Below are positions 22,429 through 35,800 of a DNA stretch of 64,000 nt, in pieces. The notes under the pieces are model-generated. The model saw only the letters and a list, made by a program, of their open reading frames with translations. It was not told where the DNA came from and did no database searches. How positions within the stretch are numbered: position 1 is the stretch's first letter; each line of letters begins with the position of its first letter. The DNA comes from Thunnus maccoyii (lineage: Eukaryota > Chordata > Actinopteri > Scombriformes > Scombridae). The stretch is taken from assembly GCF_910596095.1 (NCBI RefSeq), contig NC_056545.1:7637567-7701566 (forward strand), written 5' to 3'. The translations under genes and the position numbers were made by a program.

Positions 22429-23040
22429 CCGAGCGGTCGACTCTCTCAAGTGGAATACGCACTTGTTTTTAAAACCCCAACCAGCAGATTTCCCCCTTCG
22501 ATTTCCCCCCCTCCGCCCCTCCCTCCTCCCACCTTCCTCCCCCCCCTTTTCAACCTTTAATCCCTGAACAAGACGACTAAATCTTATTTCTTTAAAATTT
22601 CCCTCCTGAGTGACTGTAAAAAAAAAAAAAAAAAAACGGGACTCGCAGCGACAGTGGATCCTTCACTGGCTCGCTCACTTTCACACTCTCACCACCAGAC
22701 CGGACGTTTCTTTTTAGTCGCTTTTACTGAGTATATGGCCATATATTCAGAACACTTTTTAAAATCTTTGTTGTTGTTGTTTTTTTTTTTTTACAGCATT
22801 AGCAACACCCTTCTTTAACAGCATGGGACCAGCTCCTGTATCATACTGTGATTTCAGACCAAACTATTGACAATAATCAGATTCTTCAGTTCAGACTATT
22901 CTCACCAGCGGGACTTTGCCTCTTGTAGCAGGGATTTCTTTTTTTTTTTTTTTTTTTTTTTAAGTTAATGCTGGAAGGGCCTGTAAATTAAAAATGTATA
23001 ATTTTGATGAAAATAAAAATGTTTTAGCTTTTTTCAACAC
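22429..23040 (+). other. cnot8 3' UTR
   Basis: Sequence after the cnot8 stop contains C-rich, A-only and T-only tracts (A run near 22619-22636, T run near 22938-22961). An AATAAA lies at 23012-23017, the best candidate polyadenylation signal. The extent is inferred. Confidence 0.5.
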
Positions 23041-23835
23041 AAGAAACTTTTAACAGTGGGCGTCAAAGTGTATAACTGTGCCTGGTTATGCATGTGTTTC
23101 AATGGGCAAACTACTGTTGTTCTGTACATTCACCGAACCGAACTGTCCCACCGTCAGGTTTACAGATGTTGTGGTTACACTTGTTTTTACATTATACATT
23201 GTTTTAAACAGTTGTATATTAAATTGTTTTGTATTTTGAATGTAAAAGTATTAAGTATTTGATCTTTTTCCACTAAGTAGCCATACACTGACACAGCTTG
23301 TGCAACATCTATGTCTGAAAGGCTTCATTTGAAACTCTTTTGTGAAGCAGTAGGTTGAGGTTTAAAATGAAACGTTCACATCCTTCTAATCCTTGTCAAT
23401 TCAAATCAAATTGTTTGAATTATTACATTAAGCTGATGTCTGTTTCAGACATTTCTTTGTTGTGACCCGAGTACCAGATCCTTTTGACTCGTCATAAAGC
23501 ACAAAATATTTTCATGATTTTTGAGGAGCAACAAATTACCAATAGACACCCATTTACCAGTGAAGAGTAATAGCGCTCAAATAAGGTCATGAAAGTATGT
23601 AATGTTTTAAAAAAGCTGGAATCCTGCCTAGCAACAAGTGATGCATTGCTTCATAGTTACCTGAATCTCCTTCAAGAAAGAACCTAAATCACTCCCAGCC
23701 TCCTTTTAGGCACCTCTGATACAGAATCAAACCGACTCAGGATGTTCAAACATCATTTTGTAATTAAAGTTTTTTTTTTAATTCAACAAAAAGCTGTACA
23801 GTGGAAGTGCTTCTTTCAGTCTGCTAGTGAAAGAT
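23041..23835. other. Spacer between convergent cnot8 and gemin5 3' ends
   Basis: No coding signal. On the minus strand ATTAAA at 23782-23777 lies about 55 bases past the gemin5 stop and could end its transcript. If both candidate poly(A) sites are used, the two convergent transcripts end about 0.7 kb apart. Confidence 0.45.
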
Positions 23836-26800
23836 TCAGGTGAGGAACCGCTGGGAGGCTTTCAGGACGGAGGGACTCGTTCCGTATTTGCGGAGCAGAT
23901 CTTTGGTCTCCTGTTGCAGGGACTCTGAGACAGATGGGGAAGACTCGCTGAGGTGGAGGAGGACCAGGCAGCATTCAACAACATCTGGGTGAGGATACAT
24001 CTGAGAGAGGACACAGACGGAGATGCGACGGTTCATTAGCGCTCGTTGTTAAGTGAGATTCTTTTTGGCAGCGTGAGGAAAACCTTTATCCTTGAGGGTT
24101 TTAATATATCCTTCAGTCATAACTGACAAGAGAGATTTGCAGGTTGAATACATGCAAAGACGTGAGTGTGTTGTACCTTGATGGTTTCGGGCAGGTCAGC
24201 CAGCTGTTTCTGGTAGTCGGACATCTTGACGGACAATGAGAGCAGAGTCTCCTGGTCATCAGGCCTGAGAGAGAGAGAAAGACGTTAACATCACCAAACA
24301 TCAAACTGTTAGACTTCAAGGATGAGACACAAATCCATCCATCAGGCAGAAAAAGGAAATCTTCAGTGTTTGACATTATTGAGCTTTACTTTGAAATGTC
24401 TAACTGTGATCACTTAAATTTATAGAGTACATAGTCTCAAAATACAGCCAGGAGACACAAGAGAAGCTTTCAACGATGGTGGAAAGTTATTAAGTACATT
24501 TACAATACTGTACTTTCAATTTTATATAACTTTATACCTCTATCAGACTACGTCAAAGAGGGAAATATTGTACTTTTCACGATTTTACATATAGAACAAA
24601 CATTATAAAATATGATGAATTGTCATGGATTAAACTAACCAGTAGTTAAAATTAGCTCCAGTTTAGTCATAATAATCCAATTGTGTATTATAATGTAACA
24701 CTCCTAGAGGCATTTTTACACAATGAGTACATTTACTTTTGATACTTTAAGTGTATTTTTGCTGACGAGTCTTATACTTTACTTAAGTAAAAATCTGTAT
24801 GAAAATAAAACGTTTTTTTAATCAGTCTGAAGGTATTTTAGGGGAATTTGAGTGTGAAAATAACACAATCTATGTTTGAAATGAAGATGAAGACGCAAAG
24901 TTGAGCTTTGTGAGACATCCAGCTAGAACCAATAGTAAATTAATCTCACAATATCCTGTAACTGTATGTTAGGAGTCATCTAACAACCTCTGCTCACACA
25001 CTTTTGGAGTGAAATCTTCCAGTTTATAGTTTTCTAAATGGTGTAATTATAGATGTAATAATCAAATCCAAACATTGGGAATTGGGAAAGAACAACAATC
25101 ATTATCAATAATCAGTAACGGAGCCCTCACCGTTGTCCAGCATCGGAGGGTCCCTGGCTGTCTGACGACTCTCCGGCGGCGGGACCGTCAGCCTGTTTCT
25201 CCCCGGCGTCGAGCTGTCCTCCCTGGGCTCTGCCGTGCTTCAGCACCATGGCGGACAGCCGCTCCTGGATCTCCCTCACGGACTTCTGAGTGGCCTGACA
25301 GGCGGCGTGAGGCTCAGACAGGAGCAGGGACGCATCGAAGCCCAGTTCACCGAACCTCCCGTTCGCCGAGCAGACGCTGCTCTGTCCCGACTCTGACGAT
25401 CCTCCGTTCACCACTTTGTCCTTCGTTTCGTCTCCGGGGCTGGAGTCGGCCGCTGAGGCAGAATGTCCGTTCTGGACCTTCTGGTTGTCAGCTGAGCGAC
25501 TCCACCAGCGTTCATACAGACGGTGAAGATGAACAAAAGCCTGCAGACTGTCAGCAGCAGCTTTGGCGTCTTCTTCTTCTTCTTCTGTGTGATGAAGTGT
25601 TTTCAGATGTTTCCTGGAACAAACACTGACGTCACCTGACAGACAGAGAGAAAAATAGGCATGGTGGTGTCATAACTCATGAAATAACATCAATGTGATG
25701 AATGGTTTTTATTACTGGTTACTCTGTTATGCTGGAAAATAATACAAGACGCCCATCATCATTTTCCAAAATGTGACATCTTCGAATGTCTTGTTTTGTC
25801 AGGCCAATTCATTTTATAATATTAAAAACAGAGAAAAGAAGCTAAATCTTCATGGAAATAGGAACCAGAGAGCATTTTGGTTATTAAATGATGTAATAAA
25901 ATCGATCATCAAAACCAACGATTAGTTGTTCTGTCAGTCAGCTATATTTGATTAATGATTCCAGCATTATAAAAGACATAAATGTAGGAATCTTTGGATA
26001 AACATTTTTGCTGTTTGGGGGAAGATTTTTATCTTGAAATTAGCAGCTGAGTTCTAAAGTTGTTCTTAAGTTTGGCAGAAAGGAACACGAACAGGAGCAC
26101 TTCTGGTGTTCACCACAACCACTGGTGCTATGTGCCTTCGTCCGAGGTTGGGCATGGCACAAAAAAATCTAATTCCAGGAAAATTCAAATGGATGGTTAA
26201 AAATAAAAAAAACGTACCAGCACACTTGCCTTCCTCAGGGTGTCCTGACACACAATGAACCCAAACCATTAAGTAGTAATTCTACTTAAAAGGCTTTTTA
26301 TTTATAATCTTATTTTTTTCTCTTTAAATTGCTCTAAAGTTTGATTAATATCTTTTGTCACATGCCTTGAATCATTCCCTGTTTGTCCAAAATAGTTCAG
26401 TTAATTCATTTCCTTTTTTACAAACTGCAGAAACCACCAGCCGCCACAAGGTGTCACCAAATCATCCACAACAAGATATCTTCAGGATTAATCAAAATAT
26501 TGAAATGTTGAGCCATTAATCTGTGAATGATTGATTGTCAGACAGACGTACCATCAGGGAAAAGCAGCCTGCAGAGCTCTGCAGACACACTGAAGTGTCC
26601 GGTGTCTCTGAACCAAGCGACCGCCAGCCACAGCTCCTTTATCAGCTGTCCATCATCGTCCGATAACCAGCTCAACACGGAGCGGGTCAAATGGAGGGAT
26701 GAATACAGCAGCACCTGAGGATGAAGTCTGATTAAATTCTCTGTATAGTTGCATCAAGCATCTTGAGAAAATATTTATTATTAGAAAAAAATATTCAGTC

Positions 26801-29800
26801 AAATATCCTTGAAAATGTTAAAAAATATGGTTGTAAGAGAATTTCCAAAACTCTAAGAAAGAAAACAAAAACATTTCTACAGACAGTCCAATAAATAATG
26901 ACTTAAGAAAAGTGAATTCCAGTTTTCTTTCAGACTCAAATACCAACGAACCTTGAAAGACAGTTTGAAAGAGTTTGGTGGAATTTGTACTTTAAGTGAT
27001 TTGAGTTTTAATTTAAATTTGAATAAACAGAAATTGTGAATATTTTTTGTGATCAGTTAATCTTGTCATTATCCATCCAAGGTTGCTTCTACTAAATATA
27101 CTTGACATTTGAAGAGGTCAGTTGATCCTACTTACATCCCTTTTCTGCTTGTAAGTCTTGTAAAGTGAAAGTAAACCGTACCTGTCTGAGGGGAACGTTG
27201 GCGGTGGGTGTCGGACTCTCCGCGGACTTCAGCTCCTGCAGGAGCGCTCTGGCGCTGCGATGACCCTCCGACTTTTGTGAAACGCCGAACTGCTCTTCCC
27301 ACACATCTCTCACTCGGTCCTGGATGCTGATGTGCGGCTGGCCTGGCGATGTCCACGGGTGACTGGAGATGCGGGACTGAGGTACGACTTCAGCCAACGT
27401 CGCAGACAGCAGCTCAGCGACGCAGAGATGAAGCCTGTGGACCTGCAGATGATTCAAACATGATTTTACTAAGACAAATATCTTTTTCTGACCTTTAAAC
27501 AGAGAAGGTTAAACCTGCCTGTTTGATTTGTTGATTTGTGACCTTTTAAGTAAAGCAATGCTTACTTAAAACTACATGTCTCCTTCTTTGAGTAAAGAGT
27601 AAAAGTTATTATTTGTGTTTTTTCTGTGTGTTCATGACGTTCTTGCCACTGACCAGCAGGCTCTCCTGTGAGCTCAGGACCTCCTGGGCTCCGACCCAGT
27701 CCTGAGCAGCGGCCAGATCTTTAGCGCAACGCATCGCCAGCGACTGAGCCAGCGTGACCTCCCCCGAGATCCTCGCCAGACTGGCCGCCGTCCTCAGCGA
27801 GGAAACGTCGTTCTTCCTGGCGATGACTTTGGCTGCATCAAAGCTGGCGCCAGCAGCTACGTAACTAAGAGACGAGATTAAAACAAACAAGGAACGGCGA
27901 ATTTAAATACTGTTTGTGTGCATAGATTTGTATTAACATTAAAAGCTCTAGAGGTACGGTTCTATGAGAGTTCATTCCTTGAGTCCTTCCAGTTCTCACC
28001 ATTTAGCGGCTGCAGAGAAATGTCCGTCTTTCTCCAGCGTGGAGGCCCAGCAGGTGTACAGCTCCTTCAGGACCGGCTCGTCTGCTGGCAGCCTGGCTTT
28101 GACCAGAGCTATGGCCTCCCTGAAAAAACGTTTGTTCTGTTAGCGGATAAACAAACATCATCTGGAGACACCAGATTACACTCTACTATCTATCCACATG
28201 GTAAGACTAGAAAAAGGATTCAACAGGATACAACATTTTGAAAACTAGCGGTTTGGAAAAGACGAACCTGTAGAGCTTGTGAGAACGCAGCAGGTCGACG
28301 GCCTCGTACAGCTTGTTGATTGACAGCAGGTGGGACGCTGCCTTCAGGTACTGCTCCTGCAGACACAGCTGCTTGACGAACGCCTCCACCGTCCGGTTCC
28401 ACACCTCAAACCCAGCTGGAGAAACAAACACACAAAAAGGACAAAAACTAAAACATAGGATCAGTGTCTCTACAATATCTGGAAGCCTCCTCGTGTATTT
28501 CATTATCTTTTAACATCAGTTCTGGCCACATTAGAATGATACAACTTCTGATCCCTGGTTTTATTTCTCAGATTTATATTTTCCTGGCTTGACAGCAGGG
28601 ACCAATAGAAACCCTGCAAGTCATGTTGAAAGGGTCGGAGAGTGTAGGGAAGGTTTGTGTTGATTTCTGTATCAGTGGAGCTGAGCTTTAAGTCAAAATG
28701 ATGGTTAACTATGAGACATTTGGTCAAATTTTTACTCAGTGAGACAAAATCATTAGATTCTCTAATGAGATACATCAACTTCAACTCTGCAGGTCAAAAT
28801 TTTAACCTCAGAACTTGCATTTATTATCTCTTAGTATTTTGATCGAGTCAGTTAGTTTAATCATTTTATATCTTTTTGTGAGTTTATTTCATTATTTCCC
28901 TGGTAGGAACAGGCTTCCATACCAACATTTCTACCTGAGGTTTGACTGTTTGTTCGATTTAAGCCTATCTCAACCAGCCCCAGGTGATAGTTCAGTTATC
29001 TCTTCTTATATGACAAGTATGTCAAAAAAAATCCTTCTTTTTCCTATAAAACAATAACATATTTTCAATTTCGATGACTCATCTTGAACTTGTATGTCAT
29101 GCGGTGTATATCAGAGGCTAGAGATCAATGCCGGATCGACTCTAAACAAGCCTTTACCCATGGGAGCGACGGAGAGCAGGTGGTCGTTCAGCTCTCCTTT
29201 CTCTGTGGCGAGCTGCAGGGCCCCCTCCAGGTCTCCGCTCCACAGCCGCAGGTACACAACAGACTCAAAGTGACCCGCCTCCACGTGACTCTCCTCTGAG
29301 GAACGAGACAGACAGCAGAGCGACACAACTCTCCATTTAATCCATAAACAGTAATTCAGTGCTGTGATTTATATCACAAGCACGTTTTAATCTAGGATTA
29401 GCTGTGTGCATCATGAGTATGTTCAGGCTGTTTAAAAGGTTTGAAGTTTTAATTTTGTTATCACTTTAATAAAACTTGTGAAACTATAAATTAGCAGAAT
29501 AACAGAGTAGACAGAAAATGAATCGCTAAAGGACTATTCAGTGTTATCCAGAGAGTGGGTTTACTACACAAGGAACGCTATAATTCCAGGCTGAGGAGAG
29601 AAAAAAAACAAGAGAAACAAACCTTCTGCTTCAAACATGCGGTACAGAGCCTGTCTGTCAGAGAAGAGACCTAGATGGATGTGCTCTCCCTGGCCTGGGA
29701 CACAGCCTGCAGGGGGCGCTGGGGAACGAACACACACACAAACACAGTCCAGTAAACAAGCTAGTCAACATGATGTGAGGTATAAACTGAAATTAACTAG

Positions 29801-32800
29801 TCTAGGTCTAGTCTAGTCTGGTCAAAATATAGTTTTAACCCTGCTTTTACTGATTCTTTTTTTTGGAAACTTGAAAAACAAGCTGTGAAAACAACATATC
29901 ACCTTTTAAAGGGCTTCTCCACCGAATTCATGATTGACAAATAAAAAAGGATAAAAATCAATGCAGCAGAACCGGAGACATTGTCTTCTTCGTTTCAAGC
30001 ATTCTCACAGCTCGATATTTACTCTCCTTTCAGCTCTGTTTTGGTCTTCACCTACTCCTTAGGGAAATACTGTATCTGGTTTCTGTAGCAGCTAGAAGCT
30101 CCGCTATGTTCAACCAGTTCGGAAAACCAAAACAATGAGCTTAAAGACACCGAAACGCTCCACAGAGCTGAGGGGAACTGCAGAGTCACATCCTGTCTTC
30201 TGGTTTTATGTTACTCCTCTCTACCCTGGACTGACCGACTTGGGGTCACAACACGATCTTTACTGAGGTTTTCTTCATAGCGTCAGAGAGTCAGTTTCAA
30301 ACGCAGAATGTACTGGTTTACTGAAAGTCTGGAGTTGTTACCATAGCAACCACCTATCTCAAGCTAGTCTGCTAAGATTCATTTGATCAAACCCCCCCCC
30401 CCGGTCTCAAGTTGCTTCCATCTTCCTACCAGATAGAAACGAAGCGTTTTCTCCAGACCTATGCCTATAATTAACAGTCTCCATTATTCTAGTATTAGAA
30501 TCAGTGTATAAACCGAACCAGTCTTCTCCACGGCAGACTCACCGTCACTGTGTTTGACAGAGGCCAGAGTGATGCAGTCCTGCAGCAGCTCCTCTTTGGG
30601 CCGATGGTCCATGGACGTACTGATGGGCAGCATGGAGCGAGGCTTCTTTCTCTTTAGCAAGTTTAAGTCTGGAAACATACAAACGCACCCACACAGTTAC
30701 ATACATACACACGATTTCAGAAATGCATTCAGTTGAAGTTACCTTTATATAATTAAAAGTATGTACCTGGTTTGTCTCTGCTCTTTGCTGCTGTGGAGGA
30801 TTTTCTTTGCGTCTCAAGAGCGGCTGAAGAAAAAGTTTTAGAATAAAGTTAGTTTGAGACTTTAAGGTCCCAACGATCTTATCAAATCTGTCATGTGTGT
30901 TTCCTACTTTGTTACCTGATGGAGGTAAAGAACTGTTTGTCGAGCTGACTTCATCTTCCTCGTCCTCATCGGATGGCTCCTGTCCCGCCGCCGCCACCTT
31001 CTCTCCTCCTGTAACTTGCTGTCCGTTCGTCTCCGGCGGCGGCGCTCCAGTGGCCCCCGCCGCCTTCTTGTTCTTCTTCTTCTGTTTGGGATTGGCCCTC
31101 ATTTTCTCCTTCAGGTCGAGCATCTTTTTCCCTGAGAGGACAAGCACATGAACGTTAAAGGCTACTGGTTACACGTGAAGACGAGAGCAGAGGAAGTGAT
31201 CTTTAACGTGCTCTTAAATGCTGCAGGAGGTGGTGTTTCGAGACGATCACCTTTAGGTGGATTTGTAAACTCTTGTTTGGAGACTCTCCACTCCTGCAGA
31301 GTGAAGTCCTTTCCTCCGGTCCAGATCACATCCGGGTCGACGGGCGACCAGTCGACACATAACAGGTAACCGACGTGACCCCGGTAGTTTGAGACGGGCG
31401 CCTCCTGCAGCACATCCCACACCTGAACAGAACAAAAACACCCAACAACACGTTAACCCCAAATGACTGTATTTACTTATGTAAAGTGGATAAATCAGAA
31501 ATTTAAAAAAAGGAATCAAAATATATGTAAAGGAAATCAAATCTGACTCATTAGCTAAACAAAAAAGAAACCAATACTTTGACAATAAAATCTTAACCTA
31601 AGTCCTCTTATTGATTATTTCTGGTGATGGTGGTATTGAAGTGAATGGGAAAACCCTCTCCTTTTTCAAGATGGGCAGCAATAACAACAAGATACAGACA
31701 AAGAAAGCAAGACAGTTCACACTAAATCAGAATTAAAACAGAAATGCAATAATTTTACAATCATATAAAAGATTTCCTCCTAGATTCAACCTAAATGGGA
31801 AATTATGTTTTTCAACAAGAAGTTAATAGTTTCAGCAGCTAATTTCACCTCTTCTAATGTGCACCTTCACAGCAATTTTAAATAAACACTTGTTGAGGTA
31901 TAAAGATGTTGGATCTTTGCTTGATGGATAGCAGGGTGGGTGCCAATTGTTCATTTTCATTTTCTCAGTACTGGCCTGATACCGACCTGAGCTGTGCCGT
32001 CGTACGAGACGGTGACCAGCCGGGCGTCATGGTGTGGACTCCAAGCCATGCCGGTGATTTTAGCCGTATGACCACACAGCCTGCGATACGGCTCCGTCAA
32101 CACCGCAGGGCTGTCTGGAGGATTCTCTGTGCAAATGCAAAACACTGGCGTCAATACATACTGAGCTCTTTAAAACGTTCACATATCTAAGATTTGATGT
32201 TCTTCCAAAAGTAACTGCTGGAATACACTTACATGTTGTAGTTTTATATTTTGGTAAAGTAGCCTATTTTTACTGTAGTCTGTGACACATTCATTTTGGT
32301 GACTTTCAAACACAAAGAAATGGCCTGAATTCTGTGCAGTAGGTAGAAAAACTGATAACAAAATAGAAATGTGTAATAATTCCTCAAATCTGACCATTTT
32401 CACTTCAGAGTCAAACAAAAATAATGAGTGCTTTCCAGGAAAATTCCTCGGACAGAGTGAATAAAAAAAAAAAAAAAGCCTCATCCTACCTATCACAGAG
32501 CGAAGGTCGTGCACGTAGACGACGGCGTTGCTGGAGCCTGAGGCCAGGAGGCAGTGCAGCTCCGTGGGAGAGCTGTGGTCGTGATGCCATCGCAGCGTGT
32601 TGATGATCTTGTGGTGCTGCTGGATGCTGCACAGCAGCTTCAGACTGGGAGCCTCGTACACGTCGATGCACCTGCAGCAGAGAACATGTGCATGACATTT
32701 GCAAGAAAACACAAAACTTCAATTGGTAACTTTATTTAAAATTAGGAAAACATGACGAGATGCAACAACAGAAAAAGTTTCTTAAATATCTGCTATTTTG

Positions 32801-35800
32801 AAGAAATTGACATCTGCTCTTTTAAAACTGGTAAAGGACAGGGACTTAAAATCACTAAGAGTGTTGACTGTAAAAACAGCTTCAAAAATTAAAAAAAACA
32901 AATATATATTTTAGAGAACTTGATTGGTTTCCATGAGCTGATGAGTTTTATCCTCCCAAATACAAAATGTGGCACTGTGGGAGCTCTAATTATTGATTAA
33001 AAGTATTAATCTTTTTGCAGACAGACTCAAAGAAAAACATGTAAGCACGCATATGTTTTTTTTTTGTTGTTGTTTGTTTGTTTTTTTTAAAATTGCATTT
33101 GGTTCTATACCAATTCTACAATGACTTTTTGCTATCAGTCACTGAGTGTTTATTGGAAAATTTAAATAAAAGAACACATTGATGGTCTTTAGCATAATGT
33201 CATTGTTTTATTAAAGCCCAAATAATTTATTATCAAAGAATTAAACATTTAAAAAGATCAGTGTAAAACAGATTTCCCCGAGCAAAATCAAAAAGAATCC
33301 TAAAAAAGCTTGTAGCTCTTGGATCTCATCCTACACAGACAACCACTGATGTGTGTTTTTGTTTTACTATGAATCAGTCTTTAAAAAGTTGAGTTGAGTC
33401 AGTGTGACACTCAGTCATAAAGTCATAATGTGACCTAGTTCACAGAGTTCACACAGAAACAAATCCATTATTCTGTAGCCTAAAGACTGAACGCTGTCAG
33501 CGGACAGTTGGTTCCTCCCAGGACTCCACAGGCTGATGGTCTGTTATGAGACGGGGTCAGGCCTGGCCGTTCACTCACCCGTCCTCGTTGCCGATGGCAA
33601 CCACTTTCCCATCTGGCTTCCAGCTGAGGTCGGTGTGTGGAGACAGCTTGTGCTGTTGGGAAACAGAGCTCACCTTCATAACCTATTCAAATCACCTCCA
33701 TTTACATTCTGCTGCAAACATGAAGTTGCAGCCAGGAGCGCTGGCCGCGGTATCTGCACCGTGACAACCTGAAATCACAACTTGTAATGTGAATTCTACT
33801 GGGTTTGTCCTCCACCCGGAGGTGTGTTTGTCAGGTTTTACTGCGGCTGACAGACGCTCCCGGTTCGCCGAAGGGTTTATGAAGTCTGTGCATGTATGTA
33901 AGAGGACAGTGAGAACAGATAAAGGTCGTCGTAGCTCTCTTTGCTTTCAGGTTACAAGAGCTTAGTGATGTATGTAAAGAAGAAGTTTATCTGAAGATTA
34001 TCTTTAAAATTTGATAAAAACTTGATTTCAAGACATTAAAACTACTTGTATCTAATTAAAAATATAAATAGATTAAAACCGGTCCCTAGTGTGCACAAGT
34101 GTGGATGAAGACATGTAATAAACGGTGCTGCTGTGTGGTTTCAGTGAGTCAATCATGGCACTGATCCACACTGAAAAAGCATCAACATCCTCCCACCTTG
34201 ATGTTGTTGGTGTCTTTGATCAGTCTGTCGATATCCGACGCCTCACCGCTCAGTTTAGATGGATCGTGCTGCAGGATGACGCCTTCGCCGGCGCAGCTAT
34301 ACAAGCTGTAGGACGGCTTTCCTCCCGCTGCACCTGAACATCACACACAAACGAAATCACTGATGACTATACACTGGAAGGACCAAAAGGACGTGTTTTA
34401 TTAACACTTTGGACTGGTTGTTTAGATTCTGAATATTAATCTATATATTGATTTAATTGACCAAACTGAATGTCAAAAACTGAAAAAATAAAAACCTGAA
34501 TGAAAATAAATCGACTTTTAACTCATTTGGTCAGTGCTAGTTTCTGAAAATTGATTGTATCCCAAATTTACTGAACAATGAACAGGTGAAAGAATTTCAT
34601 TACGCTGAATTTGAGTAAAGTGTTTCGGTGTCTCGTTATAACTTAAGTGCTGTTTCAGAAGCATCCTGACAGAATACATTTCAGTAGAAACGCTAACACT
34701 TGTCATTTACTGGATTTCTGGCGTTAAAACCGTCTTTGCAACCTTCATTTCTGCTTCATTTTTGTAAAATGACTTTGTTCACTGACTTCATAAAAAGACA
34801 TGAAGGTCAGCAAGGTAGCAAAAAAAAAAAAATCACAAATTTAAACCTCAAATATTCACCTTTATGTTTTCACTTTCAGCAAACTGTCAACACCCATTAC
34901 ACCGCAAAGCTACATCCTGGTTCAGCTTTGATCCACTATATGTGCAGTTTAGGAGAGATCCCCTTTGCTTTCCTTCCAAATAAGTAGATTAAACTATATA
35001 TTTATGTCTTGTTTGAAACCAGTTTGATGGCTCATATGGCAATGTCCCATGACCCCTGTGTCCTCATGTTTCTACAATGAAGCTGGTGATATGAATGATG
35101 GGAAAAATTATGAAAAAATCTCAGGTTGTAAATCAGTTTCAGCTCATTTTATAGAATGAACAAATGAGTTTACATATCTGGTTTAGCCTGCATTTGTGCA
35201 GAGCTTTTCGATATAAAGAACAAAAAGGAAGGTGAAAGTTGGCGGCTGCTCCTCGTTCCCTCTGCACACCTATTGCGACTCATCCTGACGATCTGAACCA
35301 ATGAGATCGCAGGACTCCACCAGAAAAATGAACAGAGCTGAATCAGCGCCGATGCTGCAGGTAAACAAATTAAAAAATCATTTTGTTTGTTTAGGAGGCA
35401 GCAGATTGTTGGCACGGCAACAATTACGTTTAAGGCTTGGAAGGCGAGTGACTGATACGCTAATCAAAACGTCGTCTGCCGACAGCTGGTAAAATTGACT
35501 TCCTACATCTTGATTTCCCCACGAGCGGCTGAAGTGGAGGGAGGTGAGCCGTTAAGTGTTTTCTCAGCTCATTCAATTACGGAGTCGATTACAAAAAAAA
35601 GAGCGTGCGGAGATGTTTGGACTTTTTTTTTTTTGCTGACTCCCTGGTTTTTGTGTTTTTTTGCTGGGTCAGAGCGTTCGGAGCAAACAGCAGCAGTTGC
35701 TATGAGTTCATTAAGCACTTACCAAATGACATCGGGGGTACTGGGGGTCCCCAAGCCAACGTGTAGACTGTTTTTCTGTGATAGGAGCTCGATATTTGAG

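Noticed and set aside
25075-25629. 184-residue plus-strand open frame
   Set aside because: It is antisense to gemin5 exon 26 (25131-25635), whose frame is supported by flanking exons and splice sites; the plus-strand product has no recognisable features.
30545-31147. 200-residue minus-strand open frame taken as a single exon
   Set aside because: It reads through gemin5 exons 16-18 and their introns. The spliced model keeps the conserved frame, while the intronic part (for example [10 protein letters not shown]) is not conserved protein.
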